A stretch of DNA of 62,367 bases from Lachnospiraceae bacterium (GCA_021199655.1 JAJQHQ010000045.1:1-62367); one strand, 5' to 3'. Numbered from the stretch's first letter, positions 34,658-45,200 are shown. The notes: a model not told the origin generated them from the sequence alone. Made by a program: numbers and translations.

Positions 34658-35209
34658 ATGCCATTAGCGAAAGAGAGGGTTTACACGGTACAGGATATCT
34701 ATGACCTGCCAGACGGGGAGAGGGCGGAACTGATTGACGGCGTTATGTATGATATGGCAACGCCGAGTCCGATGCACCAGTTTATCATTAGCGGATTACA
34801 TGACCAAATCAGCGATTATATTAAGTCCAATAAAGGTAAGTGCAGATTGCTGTTGTCTCCGTTTGCGGTATTTTTAAATCAAGATGATTACAACTATGTC
34901 GAGCCGGATTTATCTGTTCTGTGCGACACGTCAAAAATATCTGAACGAGGCTGCGAAGGTGCACCAGACTGGATTATTGAGATTGTTTCGCCGTCAAGCC
35001 GCTCAATGGATTATTTCAAAAAGATGATGAAATACAGCACTGCCGGTGTCCTGGAATATTGGATTGTTGATCCGGAGAAAGACTCCATTACTGTTTACGA
35101 CTTTAAAGGCAAGAATGGCGGCAGTTACACAATGTCAGATAAGGTGCCTGTAGGCATTTACAACGGAGATTTGCAGATAGACTTTGCAGAACTGAAAGGG
35201 AGCCTGTAA
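34658..35209 (+). CDS. Uma2-family PD-(D/E)XK protein
   Basis: 183 aa from ATG 34658 (GGGGGTG upstream); the longer frame from 34547 overlaps DUF262. Nuclease-fold signatures: ELIDGVMYDMATPSPMHQ, the catalytic Asp region YVEPDLSVLCD (about 89-99) and the strand WIIEIVSPSSRSMDYFKKMMKYSTAGVLEYWIVDP. This family is a putative restriction-like endonuclease with unsettled role, often widespread in copies. A hairpin GGCTACT.CC/GG.AGTAGCC (34568-34609) lies just upstream. Confidence 0.88.
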   Translation: MPLAKERVYTVQDIYDLPDGERAELIDGVMYDMATPSPMHQFIISGLHDQISDYIKSNKGKCRLLLSPFAVFLNQDDYNYVEPDLSVLCDTSKISERGCEGAPDWIIEIVSPSSRSMDYFKKMMKYSTAGVLEYWIVDPEKDSITVYDFKGKNGGSYTMSDKVPVGIYNGDLQIDFAELKGSL

Positions 35210-35255
35210 AGAAAAAATTTAATGCGGTTCCCCCACGGAATGGGGCAAGCGACAG

Positions 35256-35286
35256 AAAAGGCCCGGACAATACGTCTGGGCTTTTT
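35256..35286. terminator. Bidirectional terminator between convergent genes
   Basis: AAAAGGCCCGGAC pairs with GTCTGGGCTTTTT around AATAC. It separates the Uma2-like gene (plus) from the HTH gene (minus). Confidence 0.85.
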
Positions 35287-35296
35287 ATTTAATAAG

Positions 35297-36289
35297 CTAT
35301 TCATATAAATCAAGAATGTCATTAACTTCTGCATATTTTTTGATTAGTTCTCTTAATTCATTCAGAAATTCTTGCTTTGTGTCTTTGCTTTTGGAAGAAA
35401 GACTTTTTAGGTCTTCGGACATAAATGCAAAACAAAAACTTAAATCAGTATTCATATTATCACACATTTGTTTCAAACGTTTTGCACCATAGTCATTTGT
35501 TAGAAGTATTGCTGTTTGCAAAGAATGTACGAAATCATTAAAATTATCCACGATGTCGGGTTCGAGGACGTTAGAAAAAGTGTTCTTCGGAGTATTGGCC
35601 TTTCTTTTTTGGTCAATGCCACATGCTTCAAGAGTTTTGTATATAAGAGTTTTTGCGTTTGTTTCTTTCCCTAAAACATATAGATAAGATAATACTACTT
35701 CGGCTATACCTCTATGGATGGTGCGAGGGCGTTCTTCGATTCTACAAGAAGCAGAAATACAATCTATATATTTTCTGGAGATATTATATTTAATAGCTAG
35801 TTTATCCTTATTGTCATTAAGCGCTATCCATTGATTTTCAATTAGTACCTTATATCCGGGCGTTCCTATTATATCAGTATTAGAATTTATTCTTTTGACT
35901 AACTCATCTTTATCTATTTGATGATTTCTGATATAGCTACTTATATATCCCATAAACAGCGAAATGTCATGATCATATAAAAACTCATCCATATTAATCA
36001 TACTTAACCGAGTTTCTAATGAGCAAGAACGATAATATTTACTTAAAAAGCAAATAAATTCTCCGAGACCGTCCGTTGAATCGGAAATAAAGTTGCATAA
36101 ATTGATAAAAAAGAAACTTTCTACTTTTTTTATGTCACCTTTTTCTAACTTCGAAATGTATGAGGATGCTTTACCAAATTTGTTGGTAATACTTTTAGCA
36201 GAAACATCATGAGCTATTCTATAATTCTTGAGTGCTCTACCTATTTCTGGTGTCATAGTCACGTTTTTTAGGGTATATACATCGCTCAT
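35297..36289 (-). CDS. Large XRE-type HTH regulator
   Basis: 330 aa from ATG 36289, 9 nt after GAGGAGG. The N-terminal HTH is MTPEIGRALKNYRIAHDVSAKSITNKFGKASSYISKLEKGD (about 12-52). The remaining 270 residues are helical with no recognised sensor domain. Low GC compared with neighbours. Divergent from the operon at 36810, so likely its regulator. Confidence 0.75.
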   Translation of the reverse strand: MSDVYTLKNVTMTPEIGRALKNYRIAHDVSAKSITNKFGKASSYISKLEKGDIKKVESFFFINLCNFISDSTDGLGEFICFLSKYYRSCSLETRLSMINMDEFLYDHDISLFMGYISSYIRNHQIDKDELVKRINSNTDIIGTPGYKVLIENQWIALNDNKDKLAIKYNISRKYIDCISASCRIEERPRTIHRGIAEVVLSYLYVLGKETNAKTLIYKTLEACGIDQKRKANTPKNTFSNVLEPDIVDNFNDFVHSLQTAILLTNDYGAKRLKQMCDNMNTDLSFCFAFMSEDLKSLSSKSKDTKQEFLNELRELIKKYAEVNDILDLYE

Positions 36290-36432
36290 TTGCACTAACC
36301 TCCTCAAAGTTTGATTGATTTTACCATTTTGCAGCTAAAAGGTCAAGAAAAAACGGAAAGTTAATATAAAAGCAAAAAAATACCGAAAATAATTAAATAG
36401 AAAAAAATTACCGAAAAATTTCAAAAATATGG

Positions 36433-36461
36433 TTGACAAAAGGAAAAATGTGTTTTACAAT
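36433..36461 (+). promoter_or_regulatory. Strong promoter for the wHTH-DUF262-ParB operon leader
   Basis: TTGACA (36433-36438), 17-bp spacer, TACAAT (36456-36461). Confidence 0.8.
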
Positions 36462-36467
36462 GAGCCA

Positions 36468-36809
36468 CGTAACCAAGGGACAAGCATCTCTTCTCTAAAT
36501 GATTCTGAAAAGAATTAGAACGAGAAGAGAGAGAAAAGAGAATAAAAAAAAGAAGCCCAGATGTCGGCAAACATCAAGACTTCCGAACTGGAAACGGTCG
36601 GCAAACCGATTCCGGGAACTGCACAGATACGAATGACTGTACAATCCTTTAGACTCATTCATTGTACATCAAATGTCATTTCGATACAAGCCAGAACGTT
36701 CGTTCTGAATCTGGCGGTTCCAATTATTGCAGTACCTTGACAACTGAATACCGGATCATCGCGATTTTTTTGCCTTTAAATGACGAAAGAAAAAGAGAAG
36801 GTTTAAATA
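36468..36809 (+). ncRNA. Structured 340-nt leader with twin hairpins
   Basis: Between the promoter and the first gene lie two small hairpins sharing the same loop: GATGTCGGCAAACATC (about 36559-36574) and CGGTCGGCAAACCGATTCC (about 36596-36614). A further CCAGA..GTTCG..TCTGG-like hairpin is near 36691-36716. No reading frame with a ribosome site fits (a 98-codon frame from 36662 overlaps the next gene). It could be a cis-regulatory leader or separate small RNA. No known family recognised. Confidence 0.45.
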
Positions 36810-37061
36810 ATGACGAAATATGGAGTAACAATACTTTCTGTGCTACAGGAAGAAAATGCGGAAAAACCGTCTACGTCTATGACAATTCCGCAAATGATGG
36901 AACGGATGCCAAGAGAAAAGCGGAAATCATATCCTACGATTTACAGGCACCTGCTTGAAATGGCTGATTTGGGATATGTAAAGCCGGGGCTTGATGATGG
37001 CGCGGCAGCTACATACTATATAACGCCTAATGGTAAACGGTTTATTGATTCACAGAACTAA
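36810..37061 (+). CDS. Winged-helix regulator (83 aa)
   Basis: ATG 36810 with AGAAGG upstream. VTILSVLQEENAEKPSTSMTIPQMMERM..YPTIYRHLLEMADLGYVKPGLDDGAAATYYITPNGKRF is a compact winged-helix (PadR/MarR-like) domain with wing and C-terminal helix. First gene of a four-gene run. Confidence 0.7.
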   Translation: MTKYGVTILSVLQEENAEKPSTSMTIPQMMERMPREKRKSYPTIYRHLLEMADLGYVKPGLDDGAAATYYITPNGKRFIDSQN

Positions 37062-37089
37062 AGGATAAGGAAGAAAAGGAGATGCTTTT

Positions 37090-38148
37090 ATGCAGACAAG
37101 GAAGAGAGATATTTCTATTAAGAAGATTGTAAAGAACACAGCGAACGGCAACATTGTTTATGACCATCCGATGCAGCGCAAGCCGGGTCAGTGGAACAAG
37201 GAGCAACAGAGTCTTTTGATTCACAGCATTCTGGCCGGATATTCCATTCCCCAGGCATACGCCTTACAGCTTCATGAGAACTATGATGATTCGTTCTCGG
37301 TATTGGACGGTAAGCAGAGGTTCACTACCATTTGCGACTATGTGAATGACGGTTTTGCGCTGATCCAGAACCTGCCGACTATCACACTGCGCAAACTGGA
37401 AACGGTCACTGGCGAAAACGGTGAGAGGATTCCGAAGTTTTCAGATGTCGAGTATGATATTTCCGGTAAGAGATATTCAGAACTGGACGGGATGCTTCAA
37501 GAGATTTTCATGGACTATGATTTTCAGATTATCCTCTTGTGTGACTTCTCGGATGAGGATGTCGAAACACAGTTCTACAGGCTGAACAACGGCACGGCGC
37601 TGACGAAAGACCAGAAAACGCGCGTAGTGTTGGGAGACGAACTGGCGCGATTCCTCGATGAGCAGGAAGAAAAGGAATTCTTTGTTAAGAAAGCGTTCTT
37701 CACCGGCACACAGCGGAAACAGGGCGCGATTCAGTCCTGCATTCTTCAAACGCTGATGATGGTTCTGGATTACGACTATAAAGACGCATCCAATAAGAGC
37801 CTGTTGGAGTTTGCGGAGTGGTTCCGGGCGAATCATAAGCAGAGCGATCTGGAATATGTTGCGGATTTGTTTAGCAAGCTGAATGAAGCGTTACCGGAAG
37901 CTGACAAGCCTTATAGACTGATGAAAAAGGTCAATATCCCGATTTTCGCGTATCTGGTACAGATTGCGGATGAGGCGGGGCTGTCTTTGCAGGAATACGG
38001 CGAGTGTATCTTGAAGTTCTTTGATGACTACACGCCAGACTGCGAATTCGCGCAGTTGAGCAAAAATCTCACCTATAGAAAAGACAACATTGACGCGAGA
38101 ACGGCAATCATCGAGAAGATGATTCGCGAATGGAGGACTGCTGCGTGA
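37090..38148 (+). CDS. DUF262 protein, copy 2
   Basis: 352 aa. Motifs match copy 1: MQRKPGQWNKEQQSLLIHSILAGYSIPQ near 28, VLDGKQRFTTICDYVNDGF near 72 and DEDVETQFYRLNNGTALTKDQK near 153. No DUF1524 nuclease domain. Stop overlaps the next start by 4 bp (GTGA), so it is translationally coupled to the ParB-like gene. Confidence 0.82.
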   Translation: MQTRKRDISIKKIVKNTANGNIVYDHPMQRKPGQWNKEQQSLLIHSILAGYSIPQAYALQLHENYDDSFSVLDGKQRFTTICDYVNDGFALIQNLPTITLRKLETVTGENGERIPKFSDVEYDISGKRYSELDGMLQEIFMDYDFQIILLCDFSDEDVETQFYRLNNGTALTKDQKTRVVLGDELARFLDEQEEKEFFVKKAFFTGTQRKQGAIQSCILQTLMMVLDYDYKDASNKSLLEFAEWFRANHKQSDLEYVADLFSKLNEALPEADKPYRLMKKVNIPIFAYLVQIADEAGLSLQEYGECILKFFDDYTPDCEFAQLSKNLTYRKDNIDARTAIIEKMIREWRTAA

Positions 38149-39209
38149 AAGAGTATAAGATTGATAAGGAACTGGAAAAGTTAATGCCTAAGCTGACGGA
38201 AGACGAAACGGTGAAACTAGAGGAAAGTATTAAGATTCACGGGTATAAGGGCGCACCCATTTTTGTCTGGAAAGAGCAGGGCGTTATTATTGACGGACAT
38301 AACCGTTACGAACTATGTAAAAAGTTGGGATATACGCCTGAAATAGAAGAGTTGTCCTTTGAGAATAAAGAGCAAGTGATTCAGTGGATAATTTACACAC
38401 AGTTGGGAAGACGGAATCTTCCCGATGGACAAAAGATTCATTATGCTAGAATGCTTCGCCCGAAATTGGAGCAGGAAGCAAAAGAAAGACAGAGAAAAGC
38501 TGGCGGTGATAGGAAATCGCAAAAATATAAAGAATCAAATCCCCCACGAAATGGGGGAGATGTTGAAGCAGGAGCGGTCACCCCACAGAATGGGGGAGAC
38601 GAAGGAACAAGAACAAATCCCCCAAGGAATGGGGCAAGCGATAAGCACAAAAATGAAGTCACGACCCAGCTTGCTGAAATGGCGGGGATGAAAAGAGAAA
38701 AGTTCCGCATGGGCGAAGCGGTCTTGAATTCTGATAATGAGCAGCTAAAAGCAGATATGCGTAATGGCACTAAAACTGTTAGCGGTGCTTATAAAGAATT
38801 AAAAAGACAGAAACAAAATGATGCCTCAGCACACGAACTTCAAAGGCTGAAAGAGAGCGGGCGTGAAATTCACCTGCCAGAGCAGGAAGAGATTCCAGAA
38901 CCAGCGGCGGTAGATATTCCTGCTGCTCCTGCCTCGGACAGTCTGGCGGCTCACCTTGACTATCTCAAAGATTGCATGGATCGCTTTTGTGCAATTATGC
39001 AGCCAGAGGAAGCTTGGTTAAAAAGCAAAAAGTATTATAGAGGAAGTCAGGAATATTACAGTGAAAAGAAAGACGAAACACATAAAGTAATAGGAGATTC
39101 CCTGTATGTTATGCGGAGGCTGCGAAATCTGATTTCTGCTATGGAGCCTATCAACGGAGCAAATGAAAATCTGATTCTCATTAACAGAGCAAAACAGGAG
39201 GAAGAGTAA
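38145..39209 (+). CDS. ParB N-terminal-domain protein with internal PPRNGG-type repeats
   Basis: 354 aa from GTG 38145, set by GGAGG at 38132-38136 inside the end of DUF262. ParB/sulfiredoxin-like fold: LMPKLTEDETVKLEESIKIHGYKGAPIFVWKEQGVIIDGHNRYELCKKLGY (about 9-62). A low-complexity part (about 132-165) repeats NPPRNGG, TPQNGG, NPPRNGA; its DNA is three palindromes of the type CCCC(C)A-N5-TGGGG. A helical region (KREKFRMGEAVLNS) and acidic linker follow. Probably DNA-binding or CTP-switch type protein working with the coupled DUF262. Confidence 0.75.
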   Translation: MKEYKIDKELEKLMPKLTEDETVKLEESIKIHGYKGAPIFVWKEQGVIIDGHNRYELCKKLGYTPEIEELSFENKEQVIQWIIYTQLGRRNLPDGQKIHYARMLRPKLEQEAKERQRKAGGDRKSQKYKESNPPRNGGDVEAGAVTPQNGGDEGTRTNPPRNGASDKHKNEVTTQLAEMAGMKREKFRMGEAVLNSDNEQLKADMRNGTKTVSGAYKELKRQKQNDASAHELQRLKESGREIHLPEQEEIPEPAAVDIPAAPASDSLAAHLDYLKDCMDRFCAIMQPEEAWLKSKKYYRGSQEYYSEKKDETHKVIGDSLYVMRRLRNLISAMEPINGANENLILINRAKQEEE

Positions 39210-39211
39210 TT

Positions 39212-39451
39212 ATGGCAAGAGAATTAACAGCAAAGGAACTGGCGGCGGTTTATGAGGGCACACTGGTAAATGTAGAGGAAGAGGATTCATATGGAATCAC
39301 GTTCTCACTGCGAAAAGCGGAAATCGAATACAGAGAAGATTTCTCTGAACTGGTATTTGACGGCGAGGGATATGAAATAAGATTCAGCTTCTTCAACGAC
39401 AGCCCGATTGAAAGCATCTCTTATTCAAAAGGCCGAAAACTATCTGAATGA
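39212..39451 (+). CDS. Small hypothetical protein, 3' end at a probable deletion junction
   Basis: 79 aa; begins MARELTAKELAAVYEGTLVNVEEEDSYGITF and looks like one small beta-rich domain. The last ~10 residues (YSKGRKLSE) overlap the start of the tape-measure fragment in another frame, which suggests the 3' end was altered by recombination. Confidence 0.55.
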   Translation: MARELTAKELAAVYEGTLVNVEEEDSYGITFSLRKAEIEYREDFSELVFDGEGYEIRFSFFNDSPIESISYSKGRKLSE

Positions 39452-42400
39452 CGAAAACTATACCAAATCTGCGAATTATTACGCGAAAGCAATTAACACT
39501 ACAGCAAATCAGATTGGCACCGAGGAGTCAGCTTCTACAAAATATACAAGTAAGGCTAATAGTGTTTTAAAGAAAGCACAGAAGCAGGGCTTGATTACGT
39601 CAAAACAGGCATCTTCCATCAAATCATCAGTTGCGAACGGTACAATGAATATTGCTTCTTATTCTGATGAGGTACAGGAAGTAATTTCCAGTTATATGGA
39701 ATGGACTGACAAAGCGACAGAAGCGTCAGATGCGGTTGACGAACTTCACGCCAACATCCAGACCTATATACAGGATTTAAAGGATTTACGGGATGCGCAG
39801 AGAGACGCGACTATCGAGTCAACCGAGACGTATGAGAGTATCGCAACTTCCGGTTATGCCTATACAGCGACAGAAAAGAACAGTCAGTTAGGCAGCACAA
39901 ACAACCAGTTGAGGGCGCAAAATACAGCATATTCTACTGCTACAGCGGCAGTTGCATCGGACACGGCCACTATTGCAAGCAACGGCACATCTGCTATTAC
40001 TTCGGCGTTGTCATCAAGCAGTGCGAAAAAGAATTCGGCCTATAAGAAAGCATTACAGAATGCGCAGAAAGCAATCAATTCAAATACAGCGGTTAGTGAC
40101 TCTGATTTAAATACCATCAAGAGTTATTCTTCGACCGTCTACGAGAAACTATATGCCTATAATGAAGCATTGGAGAACCTTGAGACAGCGCGACTTGAGG
40201 AAGCTACGAACTATGCCGCTACGAGGTCGGAAATCTATGACAACATCGCTGAAACGTATGAAAACATGGATTCTGAATCAGAGGACAAGATTGACCTTTA
40301 CGAGCAAAAAGCGAGCAATGCATCTTCCGCGAGTGAAGCCAATAAATATCTGTCAGCAGCTGCATCTCAATACGACACAATTTTGAGTAATGACCGGGCG
40401 GAGATTAGCAGATATTCTTCTGATATTACAGGCTATAAGTCAACGATTAGCGGCACAGCGGCTACTTCTGCATTGTCAAAATTGGATACGTCCATGCAAG
40501 AGGAAGTCAGCACCTACACAGAGAAAGCACGGAGCGCCGCAAAATCGGGTGTAGCGATTGAAGCTTATGTACTCGAAAAGCTTGCAGAATACTACTCGAA
40601 AGGGTACATTACAGCCGCATTTTATAATGCCTGTGTGGATTACAATAATGCTTTGGCCTATAAAGAGCAAGCGGAAGCGCAGCTTGAAATTGATGAGCAG
40701 ACCGCTAAAGCTGAAAAGGCCAGTCTGGGGCAGTCGATGGTTGAAAATATCCAAAGCGAATACGAAAATAAGCGATCCACAAATGCCAGTGCGACAAGTC
40801 TGCTCCAAGCGCAGCAAGCGACAATCACGGCTTCTGGCGGTGTACTGTCAGAGGAAAACTATCAAGACTTGATAGAGCAGAGCCAGGAAGAGCAGCAGAT
40901 ACTATCTGATGAGCGTGACGCTCTTTTGGCGCAAATACAGGAGAATCTCGCAAGCGGCTTGTGGGACGAGAATACACAAGAATACCTTGATGCAGTCGGC
41001 ACGGTAACTGACCTTGAGACCGAGATTGAGGGATGCGTACAAGACCAGATTGAGTATAATGCAGCAATCATAAACCTGCCGATTGAGAAGCTTGAGACGC
41101 TTCTGGAATTGACAGATGCCATCACTGCTTCTATGCAGTCGCTTATAAGTCTGAATACCGCTAAAGGTCTTGAGTTGACTCTTTATGATGAGTACATAGA
41201 GCTTCTGGGCGAACAGGCGGAACAGGTAACGTACTACTACAATTTGATGCAAGAAGCACTCCAAAACTATTATGCAGCGGTCGAAAATGGCGGCACGTAT
41301 GGTGATAAATCAACAGCCGATTGGTTAGAGGACTTCTATAACTATCGCTCTAGTATGTACAGTGCTAAAGAAGCTTATGTCGATACGACTAACGCTATCA
41401 TTCAGCTGCCGTTTGACAGCTATGACGAAATTGTCGATTTGTACGAAGCGGCAATATCTTACGAAGAGTCATTACAATCGCTTCGTGAGGCTCAGGGAAA
41501 AACTTATACTGAGTCTGATTATGCGACGCGATTGGGATACATAAAGACAGAGATCGCGCAACTCGAAAAAGAGCGCGATTTAGCATATAAAAATTATCAA
41601 ACGGCGCAGTCTTCGAGTGAGGGTGTATACGGCGGCAAGACAGCGAATGAATGGATGACAGAATACTTCGGATATCTGACTGACATTAACGGGCTTTTAG
41701 AGGAAATTGAAGATATCAACAATGACATCGTTGATTCAGTCTATGAGCAACTCGAAGGATATGCTGATTTACTGGCGGCAATCACAGAGTATGACCAAGC
41801 GCTGAACGATATCAAAGAGACGCGCGGCATTAGCCTTGACATGTCTGACTACCAGACGGTTATCACTGATATGCAAAATCAAATTAAGCAGTACACAGCA
41901 GAGATGGAACAGCTATATTCTGATTGGCAGACCGCTATTGCCAACGGCGGCAGCTATGCAGATAAGACCGCTGATGAGTGGGGCGTTGAGTATTACAACA
42001 TGGGCACCACAATCAATAATTTGGTTTCGGACATTGAAGAATTGTATAACGAGATTGCGCAGATGCCGTATGACGAGATACAGGCCACATTGGACTTGAT
42101 TGAAGCAATCTCTGATTACAACGAATCAGCCGTTAGTCTGAAAGAAGCTTTGGGCACAGATTTAGATGCGTCAGATTACTGGACGCAGATTTCTGACCTG
42201 CAAGACCAGATTACGCAGTATGAAGCAGAACAGGCACAAGCGATTGCTGATTATAAAAAGGCGCAGGAAAGTGACGATGGCGTTTACGGCAGTAAGACTG
42301 CCGATGAGTGGCTTGCAGAGTATTATGAATACTCGACCGAGATTAACAATCTGACGGCGGATATTGAGGAATTAAAAGATAGTCTGCGCGATGATGTGTT

Positions 42401-43613
42401 CTGGCGGACATTCGAACGGGCGCACGATGCCTGTTCGCGGCTCTCTGACGTGCTTTCCGGTATCAAAGATTTGATTGATGAGGATATGTATTTTGATGCT
42501 GACGGCAATATGACCGATTTTGGTGTGGCACAGTTGGCGAATATTATTCACGAGTATGAAAATGCTTCAGAGGAAGTACAGAACTACAGTAATGATATCG
42601 CGAATCTGAATCAGCTTTATGAGGATGGATGGTACACGGAAGAAGAGTATAATGAGATGCTTGCCCAGTTGCAGAGCAGTATGCTTGATGCGGCTTCAAA
42701 TATGAAGGATGCAATGCAGGAAGTTATAGATATCCTTAAGCAGGAGGCCGAGCTAGAATTAGAGTCATTGCAGGACATTATAACTGCCAGGAAAGATGCC
42801 TTGCAGAGTAAGTCCGATTACTACTCGTACAATAAGACCATCAGCGAGAAAAATGCTGATGTGGAGTCTCTAAAATCTCAAATAGCGGCTCTCGAAAATG
42901 TGACTGATGCCGCGAGCCGGGCTAAAAAGGCACAGCTCGAAGCACAACTCGCAGAGAGCGAATCAGATTTACAGGATGAAATCTATGAACACTCCATCGA
43001 GCTATCAGAGACTGCTCTTGACGAACTGTCAGACTCTTTATCGGATGCGTTTGATGAGTATTGGGACTCTGTGACTTCTGACCTTGATGAGATGATGAAC
43101 CTGCTTCAAGCGGCGAATGACATTTATGCAGAATCCGCAGTCGAAGTCGTAGATACGCTAAATAAGCTTCTATCTTATTACGGGATAGATACTGTATCTA
43201 CAGGCGTACTTGAAGCATCTGCTTATGCGAGCGGCACAAAGAGCCTAAAGGGTGATCAACTGACATTAACGCAGGAGGACGGCACAGAGGCGATTGTGCT
43301 TCCGGACGGCTCGATTCTGACGCCCTTACCGGATGGCACGTCAATTTTCAATGCGGCGCAAACGGGCAATTTGTGGGATTGGTCGAAGCTTAATCCGTAT
43401 GATTACACAGCCGCATATACTCCGGATGCTACAGCGATTGAAGAAGCTAAGATTCCTGGCGAGATTAATGTACATTATGATTCATTGCTGACCGTTAATG
43501 GCGATGTGTCAAAAGATACGCTTCCGGAATTAAAAACAATTTTGGAAAAATCGTATGAATATACGGTTAGAGAGATAAAACGGGATGCCCGTAAAGTCGG
43601 GATCAAGACATAA
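39408..43613 (+). pseudogene. Phage tail tape-measure protein, C-terminal part lacking its N-terminus
   Basis: Open for 1401 codons but with no ribosome site at its only early start (TTG 39408), inside the preceding gene. Nearly all is helix-rich coiled coil. Residues about 610-1000 contain roughly 105-residue repeats, each with SDY..QI..L..QI.QY..E and a GVYGSKTADEWLAEYY-type segment. The last 150 residues (YASGTKSLKGDQLTLTQEDG, TPLPDGTSIFNAAQ, INVHYDSLLTVNGDV, LPELKTILEKSYEYTVREI) match the C-termini of Firmicutes phage tape-measure proteins, which set tail length. The hydrophobic N-terminal portion and all other tail genes are missing. Confidence 0.7.
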
Positions 43614-43675
43614 ATTAAATTTATGGGCGGTGAGCGCGTGCTTGCCGCTCATTTCATATAAAAAGGTGAATTGGA

Positions 43676-43861
43676 ATGAAGAATGAAAATGAAAAAGCAC
43701 TATTAAACGTAAATGAATTTTGTGACTATCTTGGAATTGGCAAAACAAAGGCGCGAGAATTATTAGGTGATACGAGAAATGGTTTTACTGTAAGGATTGG
43801 CAACAGGGTGTATGCACATAAGGGGAGGCTTGACGCATGGTTACTGTCGCAGATTTTATGA
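43676..43861 (+). CDS. Excisionase-type HTH protein (Xis)
   Basis: 61 aa: LLNVNEFCDYLGIGKTKARELLGDTRNGFTVRIGNRVYAHKGRLDAWLLSQIL, the winged-helix pattern of Tn916-type Xis. Directs the integrase towards excision. It precedes int by 90 bp. Confidence 0.85.
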   Translation: MKNENEKALLNVNEFCDYLGIGKTKARELLGDTRNGFTVRIGNRVYAHKGRLDAWLLSQIL

Positions 43862-43951
43862 TTATCGGATTGATTATGTGCATTGTTTATGGTAAAATAT
43901 ACAGCATATTTGATGGCTCTTTTCTGGCTATTACGCAGAAAGGAGGCATAA

Positions 43952-45082
43952 ATGGGAAAATCTCTTAATGGCAAGGAACTTGGCAAAGGCTTATCACAGC
44001 GCAAAGATGGCCTGTATCAAGCGAGGTTTGTAAATCGTTTTGGAAAACGCCAGACGGTTTATTCTCCAAAATTGAGTGAAGTCAGAAAAAGGCTGCGTGA
44101 GGAGCAATATAAGGATGAAGAGCAACTCAATGTAATAGACCCAAAGATTACGTTAGATGAGTGGTATACTACATGGATAAACACCTGTAAATGTAACTGC
44201 CGGGATTCGACGAAAAAAACGTATGAAATAAATTATAATCGTATAAAGGCTAAGCTTGGATGGCGCAAACTGTCATCGCTAAATCTGATTATAGTTCAAG
44301 ATGCGTTTAATAAAATGGCTACTGACAAATCAAGAAAAGCATCAAAAAAGACTTTAGTTGATATGCTTGACAAAGCTGTCGATTCAAATTTGTTAGTAAA
44401 AAACATTGCAAAACAGGTGAATACGGTTGTCTCGAAAGAAGCTGAAAAAGAGCGTCGAGTGCTTACGATTCCCGAAACAGAATTGTTTCTGTCTTATGCC
44501 AGAGGTACATTTTACTATAATCTGTATATTTTGGCATTGGAGACTGGAATGAGAATCGGTGAATTGGGCGGTCTCATGTGGGATGACATTGATTTCTCAA
44601 ATCGAGTCCTGTATGTGAATCATAATTTGTGTTATTTTAGCAAAAACGGGAAATGTGTTTTTGAAATGCATGAGGTGAAGACACAGAGCGGTTTCCGTGC
44701 AATCCCATTGACGCAAAAAGCCATAGATATCCTAAAGGCACAGCAAGAACAAAAACAGGGGATTATTAATAAAGGCAAGACCGCAATGCCGGGATATGCT
44801 GATTTGGTGTTTGTAACAAGAAATAATAAACCGACACGGCAGTTTTTAGTACAGCAAAGCTTAGACTTGGTTATTAAAAACATCCAGAAAGACCATCCAG
44901 ACTTCGAACGATTTACGTTACATACGTTTCGCCACAGTTTTGCCACAAGGGCAATCGAAAATGGGATGCAGCCTAAAACACTCTCAAAGATTTTGGGGCA
45001 TAAGACCTTGCAGATAACGATGGATTTATATTGTCATGTGACCAATGACACATTGTTTTCGGAGATGAAAAAGATGGAATAA
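43952..45082 (+). CDS. int: Tyrosine integrase (Tn916/lambda type)
   Basis: 376 aa. N-terminal arm-binding domain (about 1-60; GLSQRKDGLYQARFVNRFGKRQ), SAM-like core-binding domain (about 68-160) and catalytic domain with Arg in LETGMRIGELGGLMWDDID, HTFRHSFA (His324, Arg327), LGHK (His350) and nucleophile Tyr360 in MDLYCHV. All catalytic residues present, so the element may still be mobile in trans or in cis. RBS AGAAAGGAGG. Right-end arm repeats and attR follow. Confidence 0.95.
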   Translation: MGKSLNGKELGKGLSQRKDGLYQARFVNRFGKRQTVYSPKLSEVRKRLREEQYKDEEQLNVIDPKITLDEWYTTWINTCKCNCRDSTKKTYEINYNRIKAKLGWRKLSSLNLIIVQDAFNKMATDKSRKASKKTLVDMLDKAVDSNLLVKNIAKQVNTVVSKEAEKERRVLTIPETELFLSYARGTFYYNLYILALETGMRIGELGGLMWDDIDFSNRVLYVNHNLCYFSKNGKCVFEMHEVKTQSGFRAIPLTQKAIDILKAQQEQKQGIINKGKTAMPGYADLVFVTRNNKPTRQFLVQQSLDLVIKNIQKDHPDFERFTLHTFRHSFATRAIENGMQPKTLSKILGHKTLQITMDLYCHVTNDTLFSEMKKME

Positions 45083-45100
45083 AAGCATATCCAAAAACGA

Positions 45101-45125
45101 AAATGGTGTAAAAATGGTGTAGTAG
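45101..45125 (+). repeat. Right-end integrase arm-type repeats
   Basis: AAATGGTGTAAAA (45101-45113) and AAATGGTGTAGTAG (45112-45125), same strand as the left-end copies at 25351-25397. Confidence 0.7.
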
Positions 45126-45200
45126 AGCAAAAATCGGAAATTTGAGAGTGCCAGAAATGCAGTAAATAAAGGCATTTTCGGAATTACGGAGACGAATAAA

